DNA from: Cupriavidus alkaliphilus
GTDB lineage: Bacteria > Pseudomonadota > Gammaproteobacteria > Burkholderiales > Burkholderiaceae
Direction of reading: 5' to 3'
NCBI RefSeq assembly: GCF_900094595.1
Contig: NZ_FMAD01000016.1
Coordinates: 1 to 64,000, forward strand
Length of the DNA stretch: 64,000 nucleotides
The position numbers were made by a program, and so were the translations under genes. Positions 24,107 to 31,927 of this stretch are shown here, in pieces (the first letter of the stretch is position 1; each line of letters opens with the position of its first letter). Under the pieces are notes generated by a model. It did no database searches. It was not told the origin of the DNA and worked only from the letters and a program-made list of their open reading frames with translations.

Positions 24107-25330
24107 GTGTCCGATTCAACGTCCGACAAGCCCGCATCCCCCGCCCATTACCTGCAGACCGTCGCGGTCCAGCCCGAGCTGGACATCGCCCCCGGCTTTG
24201 CCTCGTTTTCCCCGGCCACGCACCGCGGCTCGACCGTGGTGTTCCGCAACCTCGCCGAACTGCGCGCGCATGGCGACGGCGCCACCACCTACTGGCGCTA
24301 CGGCCTGCATGCCACCCCGACCAGCGAGGCGCTGTGCCAGCACCTGTCGCTGCTCGAGGGCGCGCGCCACACGCTGCTGCAGCCGTCGGGCCTGGCGGCG
24401 ATCTCGCTGGTGTATTTCGCGCTGCTCAAGAGCGGCGACGACGTGCTGGTGCCGCATAACGTCTACGGCCCCAACCGCGACCACGGCGAGTGGCTGGCGC
24501 GCGACTTCGGCGTGACCGTGCGCTACTACGACCCCATGGACGCGGCCGCGTTGCCCGCGCTGATCCAGCCCAACACGCGGCTGATCTGGATGGAGGCGCC
24601 CGGCTCGGTGACGATGGAGGTGCCCGACTGCGGCGCCATCGTCGCCGCGGCGCGCGCGCGCGGCGTGCTGACCGCGATCGACAATACCTGGTCGGCCGGC
24701 GTCTACTTGCGCCCGTTCGAGCTGGGCATCGACATCTCGGTGCAGGCGCTGACCAAGTACCAGTCCGGCGGCAGCGACGTGCTGATGGGCGCGGTACTGA
24801 CCTGCGACGACGCCCTGCACGGCCGGCTCAAGCGCGCCCGCATGCTGATGGGCTGGGGCGTGTCCGCCGACGACTGCCACCTGGTGCTGCGCGCGCTGCC
24901 GAGCCTGCCGGTGCGGCTGGCCGCCCATGACCGCGCCGCGCGCGAGGTGGCCGAATGGCTGCGCCAGCGGCCGGAGGTGGCGCGCGTGCTGCATCCCGCG
25001 CTGCCGGATTGTCCCGGCCACGCCAACTGGCGGCGCGAATTCACCGGCGCCAGCGGGCTGTTCGCCATCGTGCTGCGCGAGCGCTATACGCGCCAGCAGG
25101 TCGATGCCTTCGTCGAGGCCCTGCAGCTGTTCGCCATCGGCTGGTCGTGGGGCGGCGCGCACAGCCTGGCGGTGCCGTACCACGTGCAGGGCATGCGCCC
25201 GGCGGGCACCTGGCCGCCGGCCGGCTGGCACGATACCGGCGAGCTGGTGCGGCTGTATATCGGCCTGGAAGACACGCGCGACCTGATCGCCGACTTGCGC
25301 CAGGCGATCGAGGCCACATTGGCCGCCTGA
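24107..25330 (+). CDS. Cystathionine beta-lyase-like PLP enzyme (Cys/Met metabolism family)
   Basis: 407 residues from GTG 24107, chosen because AAGGAA lies about 7 bases upstream. The Cys/Met metabolism PLP fold is clear: 'TTYWRYGLHATPTSEALCQHLSLLEGA', 'LLQPSGLAAISLVYFAL', 'IWMEAPGSVTMEVPD' and 'AIDNTWSAG'. The PLP Lys is in 'VQALTKYQSGGSDVLMGAV'. 'WSWGGAHSLAVPY' matches the MetC-type C-terminal domain. The likely reaction is cystathionine cleavage to homocysteine or a related C-S lysis. It stands alone between the exported-protein gene and a convergent DUF2789 gene. MetC is likely; a broader C-S lyase is possible. Confidence 0.85.
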   Translation: MSDSTSDKPASPAHYLQTVAVQPELDIAPGFASFSPATHRGSTVVFRNLAELRAHGDGATTYWRYGLHATPTSEALCQHLSLLEGARHTLLQPSGLAAISLVYFALLKSGDDVLVPHNVYGPNRDHGEWLARDFGVTVRYYDPMDAAALPALIQPNTRLIWMEAPGSVTMEVPDCGAIVAAARARGVLTAIDNTWSAGVYLRPFELGIDISVQALTKYQSGGSDVLMGAVLTCDDALHGRLKRARMLMGWGVSADDCHLVLRALPSLPVRLAAHDRAAREVAEWLRQRPEVARVLHPALPDCPGHANWRREFTGASGLFAIVLRERYTRQQVDAFVEALQLFAIGWSWGGAHSLAVPYHVQGMRPAGTWPPAGWHDTGELVRLYIGLEDTRDLIADLRQAIEATLAA

Positions 25331-25343
25331 TCGGCCAGCAAGC

Positions 25344-25583
25344 TCAGGCTGGCTGTCTCAGTGCCAGGTTGAGCTGGTCGACGACTTCGGCCCAGTCGGC
25401 GTCGTCGAGCAGCTCGTCGCGCAGCAGGGCGGCCTGGGCTGGGGTCCAGAACGGGGCTTCGGCCAGTTCGAGGGTATCGGGCAGCGGCGCGTGCTTGCCG
25501 ATGAAGGCGCGGATGCTGGCTTCGTCGGACGCCAGGCCGAGCTGGTCGAACAATTCTGAAAACTGGTGGAAGGTCGGTTCCAT
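25344..25583 (-). CDS. DUF2789 family small protein
   Basis: 79 residues. The conserved pattern 'FSELFDQLGLASDEASIRAFIGKHAPLPDTLELAEAPFW' followed by 'TPAQAALLRDELLDDADWAEVVDQLN' matches DUF2789, a small acidic helical family of unknown function. The protein is acidic and has no membrane segment. It converges with the PLP enzyme gene, 13 bp away. The strong hairpin at 25640-25665 lies upstream of this gene, between it and the PepSY operon end. Function unknown. Confidence 0.8.
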   Translation of the reverse strand: MEPTFHQFSELFDQLGLASDEASIRAFIGKHAPLPDTLELAEAPFWTPAQAALLRDELLDDADWAEVVDQLNLALRQPA

Positions 25584-25639
25584 GATGGTCGGGCTCCCGG
25601 TGGTTGGCCTCTGCTAGTGTAGGGCAGCCCAGACAACAA

Positions 25640-25665
25640 AAAACGGACGCCGCGGCGTCCGTTTT
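25640..25665 (-). terminator. Terminator of the PepSY operon
   Basis: AAAACGGACGCC... folds on itself as a 20-bp GC-rich palindrome (ACGGACGC, CGCG, GCGTCCGT) flanked by A runs on the left and T runs on the right. It lies 23 bp after the PepSY gene stop on the minus strand and can also work on the plus strand. Confidence 0.85.
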
Positions 25666-25687
25666 CTTATGGTGCCGGCGAGGCGCC

Positions 25688-27337
25688 TCAGCGCGTCTCG
25701 GTGCCGGACATCGCCTTGGCCGCGGCGGCAGCGCCGGCAGCGGGTTGCGCCAGCCCTGCGCGCGGCATGGCCCAGACCGATTCTGCCGGTCCGCTGCGGG
25801 CACGGCGCGCGGTGGCGCGGGCGAGCGCGACAAAGCCCGCGGCCAGCGCGATCGCGCCGAGGTCGAAACCGGCGATGATCCAGTGCCCGCTGGGGATGCT
25901 GTGCAGCAGGTGGTCGCCGGTCAGGACCGCGTTCGACAGCGGCACCGTCAGCGCGGCCAGCGCGGCGGCATAGAGTAGCTCCACCGCGGCGCGCACCGGC
26001 GGGCGCAGTAGCGCCCAGGCGCAGGCCAGGCCGAACACGGTGAAATAAGTCTGGCTGACGGCGCGCTCGGGCCACAGCAGCGCCGCCGGGAAGCACAGCG
26101 CCACGCCGATGCAGCAGCCGATGCACACGCCCACGGTGGCCTGCGCCAGCAGGCGATGCACGCGCGGCTGCTCGGCCTGGCGCAGTTTGCGCCGCGACTC
26201 GATCCACAGCAGGTTGCCCGAATAGAACAGGAAAGCCCCCGCCAGACCGGCCAGCAGGTAGACCAGCCGCACCGGCAGTTCGCCGAAGGTGCCGAAATGC
26301 AGCGCGTACAGCGCGCTGTAGAGCCCGTGGTTGCTGTCGCGCGCGCCGGCGGTCTGGTTGGCCGTCAGCTGGCCGGCATTGGGTTCGCCGCTGGCGGCGT
26401 GGATGCCGACCGAGCCCAGGTTGCCGAGCGCCCGCGTGCTGGTGCCACGCACTTCGACCACGGCGTTGGCGTCGCCGTAGCGCTGGAAGCGGAACGACTC
26501 CGGCGTAAAGCGCTCGCCGCCGTGTTCGCGCGCGATCTGCATCAGCGTCGCGGTGGGCAGCGTCGGCACCGCGCGCCCTGCAACGGCAACTTCCGGCACC
26601 GCGGTGGTGGCGGTCGGCACCGCCTCGAACAGGCGGCCGTTGAAGGTAAGCGTGTTGAACACCATCATCAGCACCAGCGACAGGCAGAACAGCGCGCCGG
26701 TGATGGCGAAGACCAGGTGGAAGGGCAGGCTGAACAGTCCCAGCACGTTGTGGGTGTCCATCCAGAAACGCTTGAGGTTGCGCCCGGGGCGCACCGCGAA
26801 CAGGTCTTTCTTCAGCCGTGGCAGGTGCAGCAGCACGCCGGACACCAGCGCCAGCCCGTACAGCACCGAGATCGCGCCCATGAAATAGATGCCGCCGACC
26901 GGGATGCCGAGCGAATAGTGCAAACTGTTCAGGAACGCCGACAGCTCGCCCATGACGTGGTCGCGCGAGGTGTCGCGCTGCATCGCGGCATTGCCGGCCA
27001 GGCGCGCGTCGGTGGTCATCTGCCACTCGCCGGCCTTGTCCTGCCAGTAGGCCGAGATATTCGGCTCGCCCTCCGAGGGCATGATCACGTAGGCACTGGC
27101 CGCGGCTTCGGGGTGGATCGCGACCAGCTTCTGCATGAAGCGGTCGACCGCGGCCGGGTCGGCCCTGGCCTCGACCGGCGCGCTGCCCTTGAGCCGCGCG
27201 GGCGACTGCCAGACATGCAGTTCGTGGTGGAAGACGGTGATGGCCCCGGCAAAGAAGGCGATAAACAGGGCCCAGCCGGCCATCAGGCCGACCCAGGTAT
27301 GCAGCGTCTGGTACAGGCGCAGGGTTGCGGTTTTCAT
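25688..27337 (-). CDS. PepSY-associated transmembrane protein (PiuB-like, iron-uptake associated)
   Basis: 549 residues. The N-terminus 'LYQTLHTWVGLMAGWALFIAFFAGAITVFHHEL' is the classic first helix of PepSY_TM proteins. A periplasmic PepSY-like region follows, then helices at 'GLFSLPFHLVFAITGALFCLSLVLM', 'LPVRLVYLLAGLAGAFLFYSGNL' and several C-terminal ones. Such proteins accompany TonB-dependent siderophore receptors and are proposed to act as inner-membrane ferric-siderophore reductases; that role is inferred. It is last in a three-gene operon behind two small membrane proteins and a Fur-like box. No receptor gene is adjacent. Confidence 0.85.
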   Translation of the reverse strand: MKTATLRLYQTLHTWVGLMAGWALFIAFFAGAITVFHHELHVWQSPARLKGSAPVEARADPAAVDRFMQKLVAIHPEAAASAYVIMPSEGEPNISAYWQDKAGEWQMTTDARLAGNAAMQRDTSRDHVMGELSAFLNSLHYSLGIPVGGIYFMGAISVLYGLALVSGVLLHLPRLKKDLFAVRPGRNLKRFWMDTHNVLGLFSLPFHLVFAITGALFCLSLVLMMVFNTLTFNGRLFEAVPTATTAVPEVAVAGRAVPTLPTATLMQIAREHGGERFTPESFRFQRYGDANAVVEVRGTSTRALGNLGSVGIHAASGEPNAGQLTANQTAGARDSNHGLYSALYALHFGTFGELPVRLVYLLAGLAGAFLFYSGNLLWIESRRKLRQAEQPRVHRLLAQATVGVCIGCCIGVALCFPAALLWPERAVSQTYFTVFGLACAWALLRPPVRAAVELLYAAALAALTVPLSNAVLTGDHLLHSIPSGHWIIAGFDLGAIALAAGFVALARATARRARSGPAESVWAMPRAGLAQPAAGAAAAAKAMSGTETR

Positions 27338-27347
27338 GATGGCAGTC

Positions 27348-27659
27348 TCAGGGAGTGGGCAGCGCGGCCAGTGCGGCCGGCGCCAGACCGGCCAGGCGCA
27401 ACGCCCAGAGCGCGCCGAAGCCGAGCACGTTGGCGCCGCCCAGCCACAGCCACGCGCTGCGGCTGGAACGGAACAGCAGGCTGGCGCTGATGATCGCGAC
27501 CCACACTGGCAGGCAGGCCGCCACCGCCGCGACGATGCCGGTTTGCCAGCCGCCCGGCAGGGCCAGGATTGCCAGCGTGCACAGCACCAGCGCCAGCGGC
27601 AGGCCGAGCAGTGCGCCGGCCAGCCACTTGGTGCCCATTCCGGATGCGTCCGCGCTCAT
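27348..27659 (-). CDS. DUF3649 small membrane protein
   Basis: 103 residues starting MSADASGMGTKWLAGALLGL. Three hydrophobic helices are visible (about 12-34, 40-62 and 68-92). 'WLAGALLGLPLALVL' and 'RSAWLWLGGANVLGFGAL' fit DUF3649, a family that occurs with DUF3325 and PepSY proteins in siderophore uptake loci. Its start overlaps the end of the upstream gene by 4 bp (ATGA) and the PepSY gene follows after 10 bp, so the three are one operon. Function is unknown; co-occurrence suggests a small subunit of the same membrane complex. Confidence 0.75.
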   Translation of the reverse strand: MSADASGMGTKWLAGALLGLPLALVLCTLAILALPGGWQTGIVAAVAACLPVWVAIISASLLFRSSRSAWLWLGGANVLGFGALWALRLAGLAPAALAALPTP

Positions 27660-27943
27660 GCCCGCTGCTCCCGTTCGCCGTGGCGCCTGCGCGCGGCATA
27701 GGTGCCGATGAACGGCCACACCGACAACGCGCACGGTACCGTGACCAGGCTGGCGGCAATCGCGACCGGCCAGCCGTCGGTCAGGCTCCACAGCCAGGTG
27801 CTGGCGCAGGTCAGCGCCAGCCCCAGCCAGCCGGCCAGCCGCGGCCGGGAGAGGGCGCCGGGCGGCAGCAACACCTGGTTGGGCGCGGCCAGGTACAGGC
27901 ACGCGGCCGCAGCCAGGCCAAGAAGGACGGCCAGAACTTGCAT
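27656..27943 (-). CDS. DUF3325-like small membrane protein, first gene of the Fur-box operon
   Basis: 95 residues, MQVLAVLLGLAAAACLYLAAPNQVLL. It has three hydrophobic segments (about 2-20, 36-54 and 57-83) and a basic tail. Position and topology match DUF3325, which precedes DUF3649 and PepSY genes in iron-uptake loci; family assignment is partly from context. It overlaps the next gene by 4 bp. A Fur-box-like sequence lies about 30-50 bp upstream of its start, consistent with iron-repressed expression. Confidence 0.7.
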   Translation of the reverse strand: MQVLAVLLGLAAAACLYLAAPNQVLLPPGALSRPRLAGWLGLALTCASTWLWSLTDGWPVAIAASLVTVPCALSVWPFIGTYAARRRHGEREQRA

Positions 27944-27973
27944 GGGGCAATGTCAGATCAACGAAACATTAAT

Positions 27974-27992
27974 AATAATGATTCGCATTTGT
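27974..27992 (-). promoter_or_regulatory. Fur-box-like operator
   Basis: Read on the minus strand, the 19-mer contains AATGCGAATCATTAT and matches 13 of 19 positions of the GATAATGATAATCATTATC consensus. It is an AT-rich island in very GC-rich DNA, directly before the DUF3325-DUF3649-PepSY operon. Confidence 0.65.
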
Positions 27993-28068
27993 CCGCGCAA
28001 GCGCAGATGATGCGCGACCGGCGAGGACTTCACTGCACCTGGAAAGGCACGCGCGGCGACGGCGCGCG

Positions 28069-28097
28069 TGAAGCGTCCGCGCGCGGCGGACGCTTCA
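28069..28097 (-). terminator. Hairpin downstream of serB
   Basis: TGAAGCGTCCGC, loop GCGCG, GCGGACGCTTCA: a perfect 12-bp stem 24 bp beyond the serB stop. No U-tract follows, so it may be a processing or Rho-linked end. Confidence 0.55.
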
Positions 28098-28120
28098 GAA
28101 GGCAAGGCGCCTGGCGGGAA

Positions 28121-28975
28121 TCAGTGCGGGAACAGCGCCAGCAGGCCGTCGAGCCCGACGTGGTTGAATGCGACGCTGGCCTGCGCGCGTACCACCGGCT
28201 TGGCGCGGAACGCCACCGATAGTCCGGCCACGGCCATCATCTTCAGGTCGTTCGAGCCATCGCCCATGACGATGGCCTGGTCCGGCGTGGCGCCGATCTG
28301 CGCGCAGATTTCCTGCACGGTGCGGGCCTTGACGTCGGCGTTGACGATCTCGCCGACGACGTTGCCGGTCAGTTTGCCGTCGACGATCTCGAGCGTGTTG
28401 GCGCGAGTGAAATCGAGCTGCAGGCGCGGCTTGAGCTGGTCGGTAAAGTGCACGAAGCCCCCGGAAACCAGCAGCGTCTTCAGGCCCAGCGCGCGCACCG
28501 TCTCCAGCATGCGCTCGGCGCCCGGCGAAAGCCGCAGGCGCTCGGCATAGACGCGCTCCAGCACGGCGGCGTCCAGCCCCTTGAGCAGCGCCACGCGGCG
28601 GCGCAGGCTTTCGTTGAAATCGGCGATCTCGCCGCGCATGGCGGCTTCAGTGATGGCGGAGACCTCGGCCTTGAGGCCGCAGAAGTCGGCGATCTCGTCG
28701 ATGCACTCGATCGTGATCAGGGTCGAGTCCATGTCCATCGCCACCAGGCGGAAGTCGGACAGTTTGCGCCCGGCCGGCACTACCGCCCAGTCGATCGCGC
28801 GCGGGCCGCAGAAGTCGTCGAGCGCGTCGCGCAGCGCCGGCGTCAGCGGCGCGCAGTCCTCGGCCACGGCCACGGTGTCGCTGCGCGGCACCAGCGCGGA
28901 GGCGCGGGCCAGGGTGCGGGCGGTGTCGAGGTCGGCGGGGACAAGCGGGGCGAGGCTCTGCAGGATCAGGGGCAT
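28121..28975 (-). CDS. serB: Phosphoserine phosphatase SerB
   Basis: 284 residues from MPLILQSLAPLVP at 28975; a longer start at 29035 adds 20 unlikely residues. HAD phosphatase motifs are intact: 'VAMDMDSTLITIECIDEIA' (DxDST), 'LLVSGGFVHFTD' (Ser) and 'AIVMGDGSNDLKMMAVAG' (Lys and Asp in GDGxND). It makes L-serine from phosphoserine, the last step of the phosphorylated serine pathway. The N-terminal 70 residues form the small ACT-like extension usual in this group. Single gene, ended by a 12-bp hairpin. Confidence 0.95.
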   Translation of the reverse strand: MPLILQSLAPLVPADLDTARTLARASALVPRSDTVAVAEDCAPLTPALRDALDDFCGPRAIDWAVVPAGRKLSDFRLVAMDMDSTLITIECIDEIADFCGLKAEVSAITEAAMRGEIADFNESLRRRVALLKGLDAAVLERVYAERLRLSPGAERMLETVRALGLKTLLVSGGFVHFTDQLKPRLQLDFTRANTLEIVDGKLTGNVVGEIVNADVKARTVQEICAQIGATPDQAIVMGDGSNDLKMMAVAGLSVAFRAKPVVRAQASVAFNHVGLDGLLALFPH

Positions 28976-29073
28976 GGCGGGCGAAAATCGGGCGCTTGCG
29001 CGGTCGTCGGCAAGGCGGGGGCTGCTACGCGGCAAAAGCGCTATTGTAGCCCCCCGCGGCGCCCCCGGGCGAA

Positions 29074-30441
29074 TCAGCGCTGCGCCATCACCATGTAGTC
29101 GACGGTCAGGCTGGACAGCGCGCGCACGCCGTTGATCAGCGCCGGCTCATCCACATAGAACTCCGGCGAGTGATTCGATGGCGCCTTGGTCACGTCCTGC
29201 CCCCTGGGCGTCACGCCGAGATTGAAGAACAGGCCCGGCACCTTCTCCTGGTAGAACGAAAAATCCTCGGAGGCAGTGGCCTTGGGCGTGATCATCCAGT
29301 TGCCGTCGCCGGCCACGCGCTGCAGCGTGGGCGCCATCTTCTCGGTCAGCGCCGGCTGATTGATGGTGGCGTTGTACAGTTCGACCACGCGGAAATTCGC
29401 CTCGGCCCCGGCGCTGGACGCAATCGCCTCGGTGGTGCGTTTCATGCGGGCATGGATGTCCTTCTTCATGCCTTCGTCATAGGTGCGGATGGTGCCCATC
29501 ATCTCGACCTTTTCCGGCACGATATTCATGCGGTTGCCGCCGTGGAAGGTGCCCACGGTGATCACCGACGGTTCCAGCATGGCGTTGACCTGGCGGCTCT
29601 GGATGGTCTGCAGGCCCATCACGATCTGAGACGCCACCACGATCGGGTCGATCCCGCCCCACGGCCGCGCGCCGTGCGTCTGGCGGCCCTTGACGTCGAT
29701 CCAGAACTGGTCGGCCGCCGCCATCGAGGCGCCGCTGCGCCAGCCCAGCTTGCCCGATTCGATGCCGCTGGTCACATGCAGGCCGAAGATGGCATCGACC
29801 TTGGGATTGTCGAGCACGCCTTCCGCCACCATCTGCTTGGCGCCCCACATGTTCGAGCCGTTGGGCTCGAAGTCGGCCGGGCTTTCCTCGGCCGGCTGGA
29901 AGATGAACTTGACCGAGCCGGGCAGCTGGCCCTTCATGCCGGCCAGCACCTCGGCCGTGGCCATAAGAATCGCCACATGCGTGTCATGGCCGCAGGCGTG
30001 CATCACATCGACTTCCTTGCCAAGGTACTGGCCCTTGGCCTTCGACGCGAACGGCACGTCGACGCGCTCCTTCACCGGCAGCGCGTCCATGTCGGCGCGC
30101 AGCGCCACCACCGGGCCGGGCTTGCCGCCCTTGAGCACGCCGACCACGCCGGTCTTGGCTACGCCGGTCTTCACCTCCATGCCCAGCTTGCGCAGGTGCT
30201 CCGCCACCAGCTTGGCCGTGCGGGTCTCGTAGTTGCCCAGCTCCGGATGCTGGTGGATATCGCGGCGCCAGGCGATGAGTTGTTTCTCGACGGCCTTGGC
30301 GCGGGTTTCGATCTGGGCGTGCAGGGCTTCGGCGCCTTGCGTCTGGGCCTGCGCGGTGTTGCAGAGCAGGCCGGTGGCCAGCGCCAGGGTGGCGAGGGCA
30401 AAGCGGGTGGTGGAACGGGATGCGGTGCGACGTGCGGCCAT
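29074..30441 (-). CDS. Exported M20D amidohydrolase (hippurate hydrolase/IAA-amino acid hydrolase family)
   Basis: 455 residues from MAARRTASRSTTRFA, with AAGGAG 8 bases upstream; a longer frame exists but would be encoded by a repeat element. A signal peptide 'FALATLALATGLLCNTAQA' ends AQA, so it should act in the periplasm. M20D motifs: 'WRRDIHQHPELG', 'LRADMDALPV', 'MHACGHDTHVAILMATAEVL', 'FIFQPAEES' and 'TASEDFSFYQEKVPG' at the C-terminus. 'VDVMHACGHDTH' holds the metal ligands. The family hydrolyses N-acyl amino acids; the exact substrate is not readable. It lies next to argE, another M20 enzyme, with a large palindrome between them. Confidence 0.88.
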   Translation of the reverse strand: MAARRTASRSTTRFALATLALATGLLCNTAQAQTQGAEALHAQIETRAKAVEKQLIAWRRDIHQHPELGNYETRTAKLVAEHLRKLGMEVKTGVAKTGVVGVLKGGKPGPVVALRADMDALPVKERVDVPFASKAKGQYLGKEVDVMHACGHDTHVAILMATAEVLAGMKGQLPGSVKFIFQPAEESPADFEPNGSNMWGAKQMVAEGVLDNPKVDAIFGLHVTSGIESGKLGWRSGASMAAADQFWIDVKGRQTHGARPWGGIDPIVVASQIVMGLQTIQSRQVNAMLEPSVITVGTFHGGNRMNIVPEKVEMMGTIRTYDEGMKKDIHARMKRTTEAIASSAGAEANFRVVELYNATINQPALTEKMAPTLQRVAGDGNWMITPKATASEDFSFYQEKVPGLFFNLGVTPRGQDVTKAPSNHSPEFYVDEPALINGVRALSSLTVDYMVMAQR

Positions 30442-30528
30442 GCAGGATCTCCTTCGTTGTTGTTGGTTTGGTGCTGGCGGTATGGTTGCCTGCTTGTGAG
30501 CGAGGCGCTTGCAGTGCTGCAGGCGCTG

Positions 30529-30578
30529 GCCCTCACCCCAGCCCTCTCCCGCTTGCGGGAGAGGGCTGGGGTGAGGGC
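30529..30578. repeat. REP-like palindromic element with perfect 24-bp arms
   Basis: The arms GCCCTCACCCCAGCCCTCTC + CCGC and their exact complement meet at a TT centre. This sequence type (CCCTCACCCC...GGGGTGAGGG) is a dispersed extragenic palindrome in beta- and gammaproteobacteria. It lies between two minus-strand M20 genes and may also act as their terminator. Confidence 0.8.
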
Positions 30579-30621
30579 GGGCGTTTCGACGAAGTGCAAG
30601 CGACAAAGCCGCGTCAGCTGC

Positions 30622-31848
30622 TCAGGCCGTCACGCGCAGGCTGTCCACCACCTTGTGCAGGAAGGCCTCGCACGCAGCCAGCTGCTCCAGCGCGACGAAC
30701 TCATCCGGCTTGTGCGCCTGCTGGATGTCGCCAGGCCCGCATACCACCGCCGGAATGCCCGCGCGCTGGAACAGCCCGGCCTCGGTGCCGTAGGCCACCT
30801 TGCTGGTGTCGCGGTCCGCGGTCAGCGCGCGCACCAGCTGCGTGATGGCTTCCTGCTCGGCCACGTCGAGCGACGGCGCGGCGGCGATCTTGCTCAGCGT
30901 CAGGTCGGCATCGGCATGTTCGGCGCGCATCTTCGGCAGCAGCACGTCATTGGCATAGGCCTGGATGCGCGCGTAGATCGCTTCCGGATCGACGCCCGGC
31001 AGGTTGCGGAACTCGAACACGAACTCGCACAGCGCCGGGATCGTGTTGAGCGCAATGCCGCCCTGGATGGTGCCGGTCTGCGCGGTGGTGTAGGGCACGT
31101 CGAAGGCCTGGTCGTAGGGGCCGTTGGCCTTGAACTCGTCGGCGATGTCGCGGATGAAGCAGATCAGCCGCGCCGCGTATTCGATGGCATTGACGCCGCG
31201 CGGCGTCAGCGACGAATGCGCGGCCTGGCCGCGCACGCAGCAGCGGTAGGCGTTGATGCCCTTGTGCGCGACGATCACGCGCATGCTGGTGGGTTCGCCG
31301 ACGATGCAGCCGCCGGGAGTCACGCCGCGCTCGCGCAATTCGGCCAGCAGGTAGGGCGCGCCCATGCAGCCGATCTCTTCGTCGAACGACAGCGCGTAGT
31401 GCACCGGCTCGCGCAGCCTGGCGTCGAGGATGGCCGGCAGCAGCGACAGGCTGGTGCCGATAAAGCCTTTCATGTCGCAGGTGCCGCGGCCGTACAGCTT
31501 GCCGTCGCGCACCACCGGCTTGAACGGGTCGGTGGTCCAGGCCTGGCCGTCCACCGGCACCACGTCGGTGTGGCCCGACAGCACGATGCCGCCATTGGTG
31601 GCGCCGTTGGCCGCGGGCACGGTGACGAACAGGTTGGCCTTGTCCCGTTGCGGGTTGTAGCTCAGATGCGGCTTCAACCCCTTGGCCAGGAAATGGTCGC
31701 GCACCGACTCGATCAGGCCCAGGTTGGAGTTGCGGCTGGTGGTGTCGTAGGCGACCAGCCGCTGGGTCCATTCCAGCGCGCTGCCGCGCGCGGCGGTTTC
31801 AGGGACGGGCTGGCGGGAGGATCCGGCTGGGGCGGCTTGGGTCGGCAT
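30622..31848 (-). CDS. argE: Acetylornithine deacetylase ArgE
   Basis: 408 residues. M20A signatures: 'GIVLSGHTDVVPVDGQAWTTDPF' (first metal His-Asp), 'LYGRGTCDMKGFIG' (bridging Asp), 'ALSFDEEIGCMGAPYL' (Glu-Glu) and 'EAGLFQRAGIPAVVCGPGDIQQAHKPDEF' near the end. These are specific to ArgE-type enzymes, which release ornithine from N-acetylornithine with zinc or cobalt. The N-terminal 22 residues are a poorly conserved extension. It is cytoplasmic, with no signal peptide, unlike the neighbouring M20D enzyme. Confidence 0.9.
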   Translation of the reverse strand: MPTQAAPAGSSRQPVPETAARGSALEWTQRLVAYDTTSRNSNLGLIESVRDHFLAKGLKPHLSYNPQRDKANLFVTVPAANGATNGGIVLSGHTDVVPVDGQAWTTDPFKPVVRDGKLYGRGTCDMKGFIGTSLSLLPAILDARLREPVHYALSFDEEIGCMGAPYLLAELRERGVTPGGCIVGEPTSMRVIVAHKGINAYRCCVRGQAAHSSLTPRGVNAIEYAARLICFIRDIADEFKANGPYDQAFDVPYTTAQTGTIQGGIALNTIPALCEFVFEFRNLPGVDPEAIYARIQAYANDVLLPKMRAEHADADLTLSKIAAAPSLDVAEQEAITQLVRALTADRDTSKVAYGTEAGLFQRAGIPAVVCGPGDIQQAHKPDEFVALEQLAACEAFLHKVVDSLRVTA

Positions 31849-31927
31849 GGGGCGATATCGCTAACTTGTTAAGGAATCGATGCTACACCCGGCCGCGCGC
31901 CGCGTCCATGCGGGATCGGCGCCGGCG

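Noticed and set aside
29170..31872. A 900-codon open frame on the plus strand across M20 and argE
   Set aside because: It is an antisense shadow: both M20 genes are intact on the minus strand, and the frame crosses the REP-like palindrome and intergenic gap.
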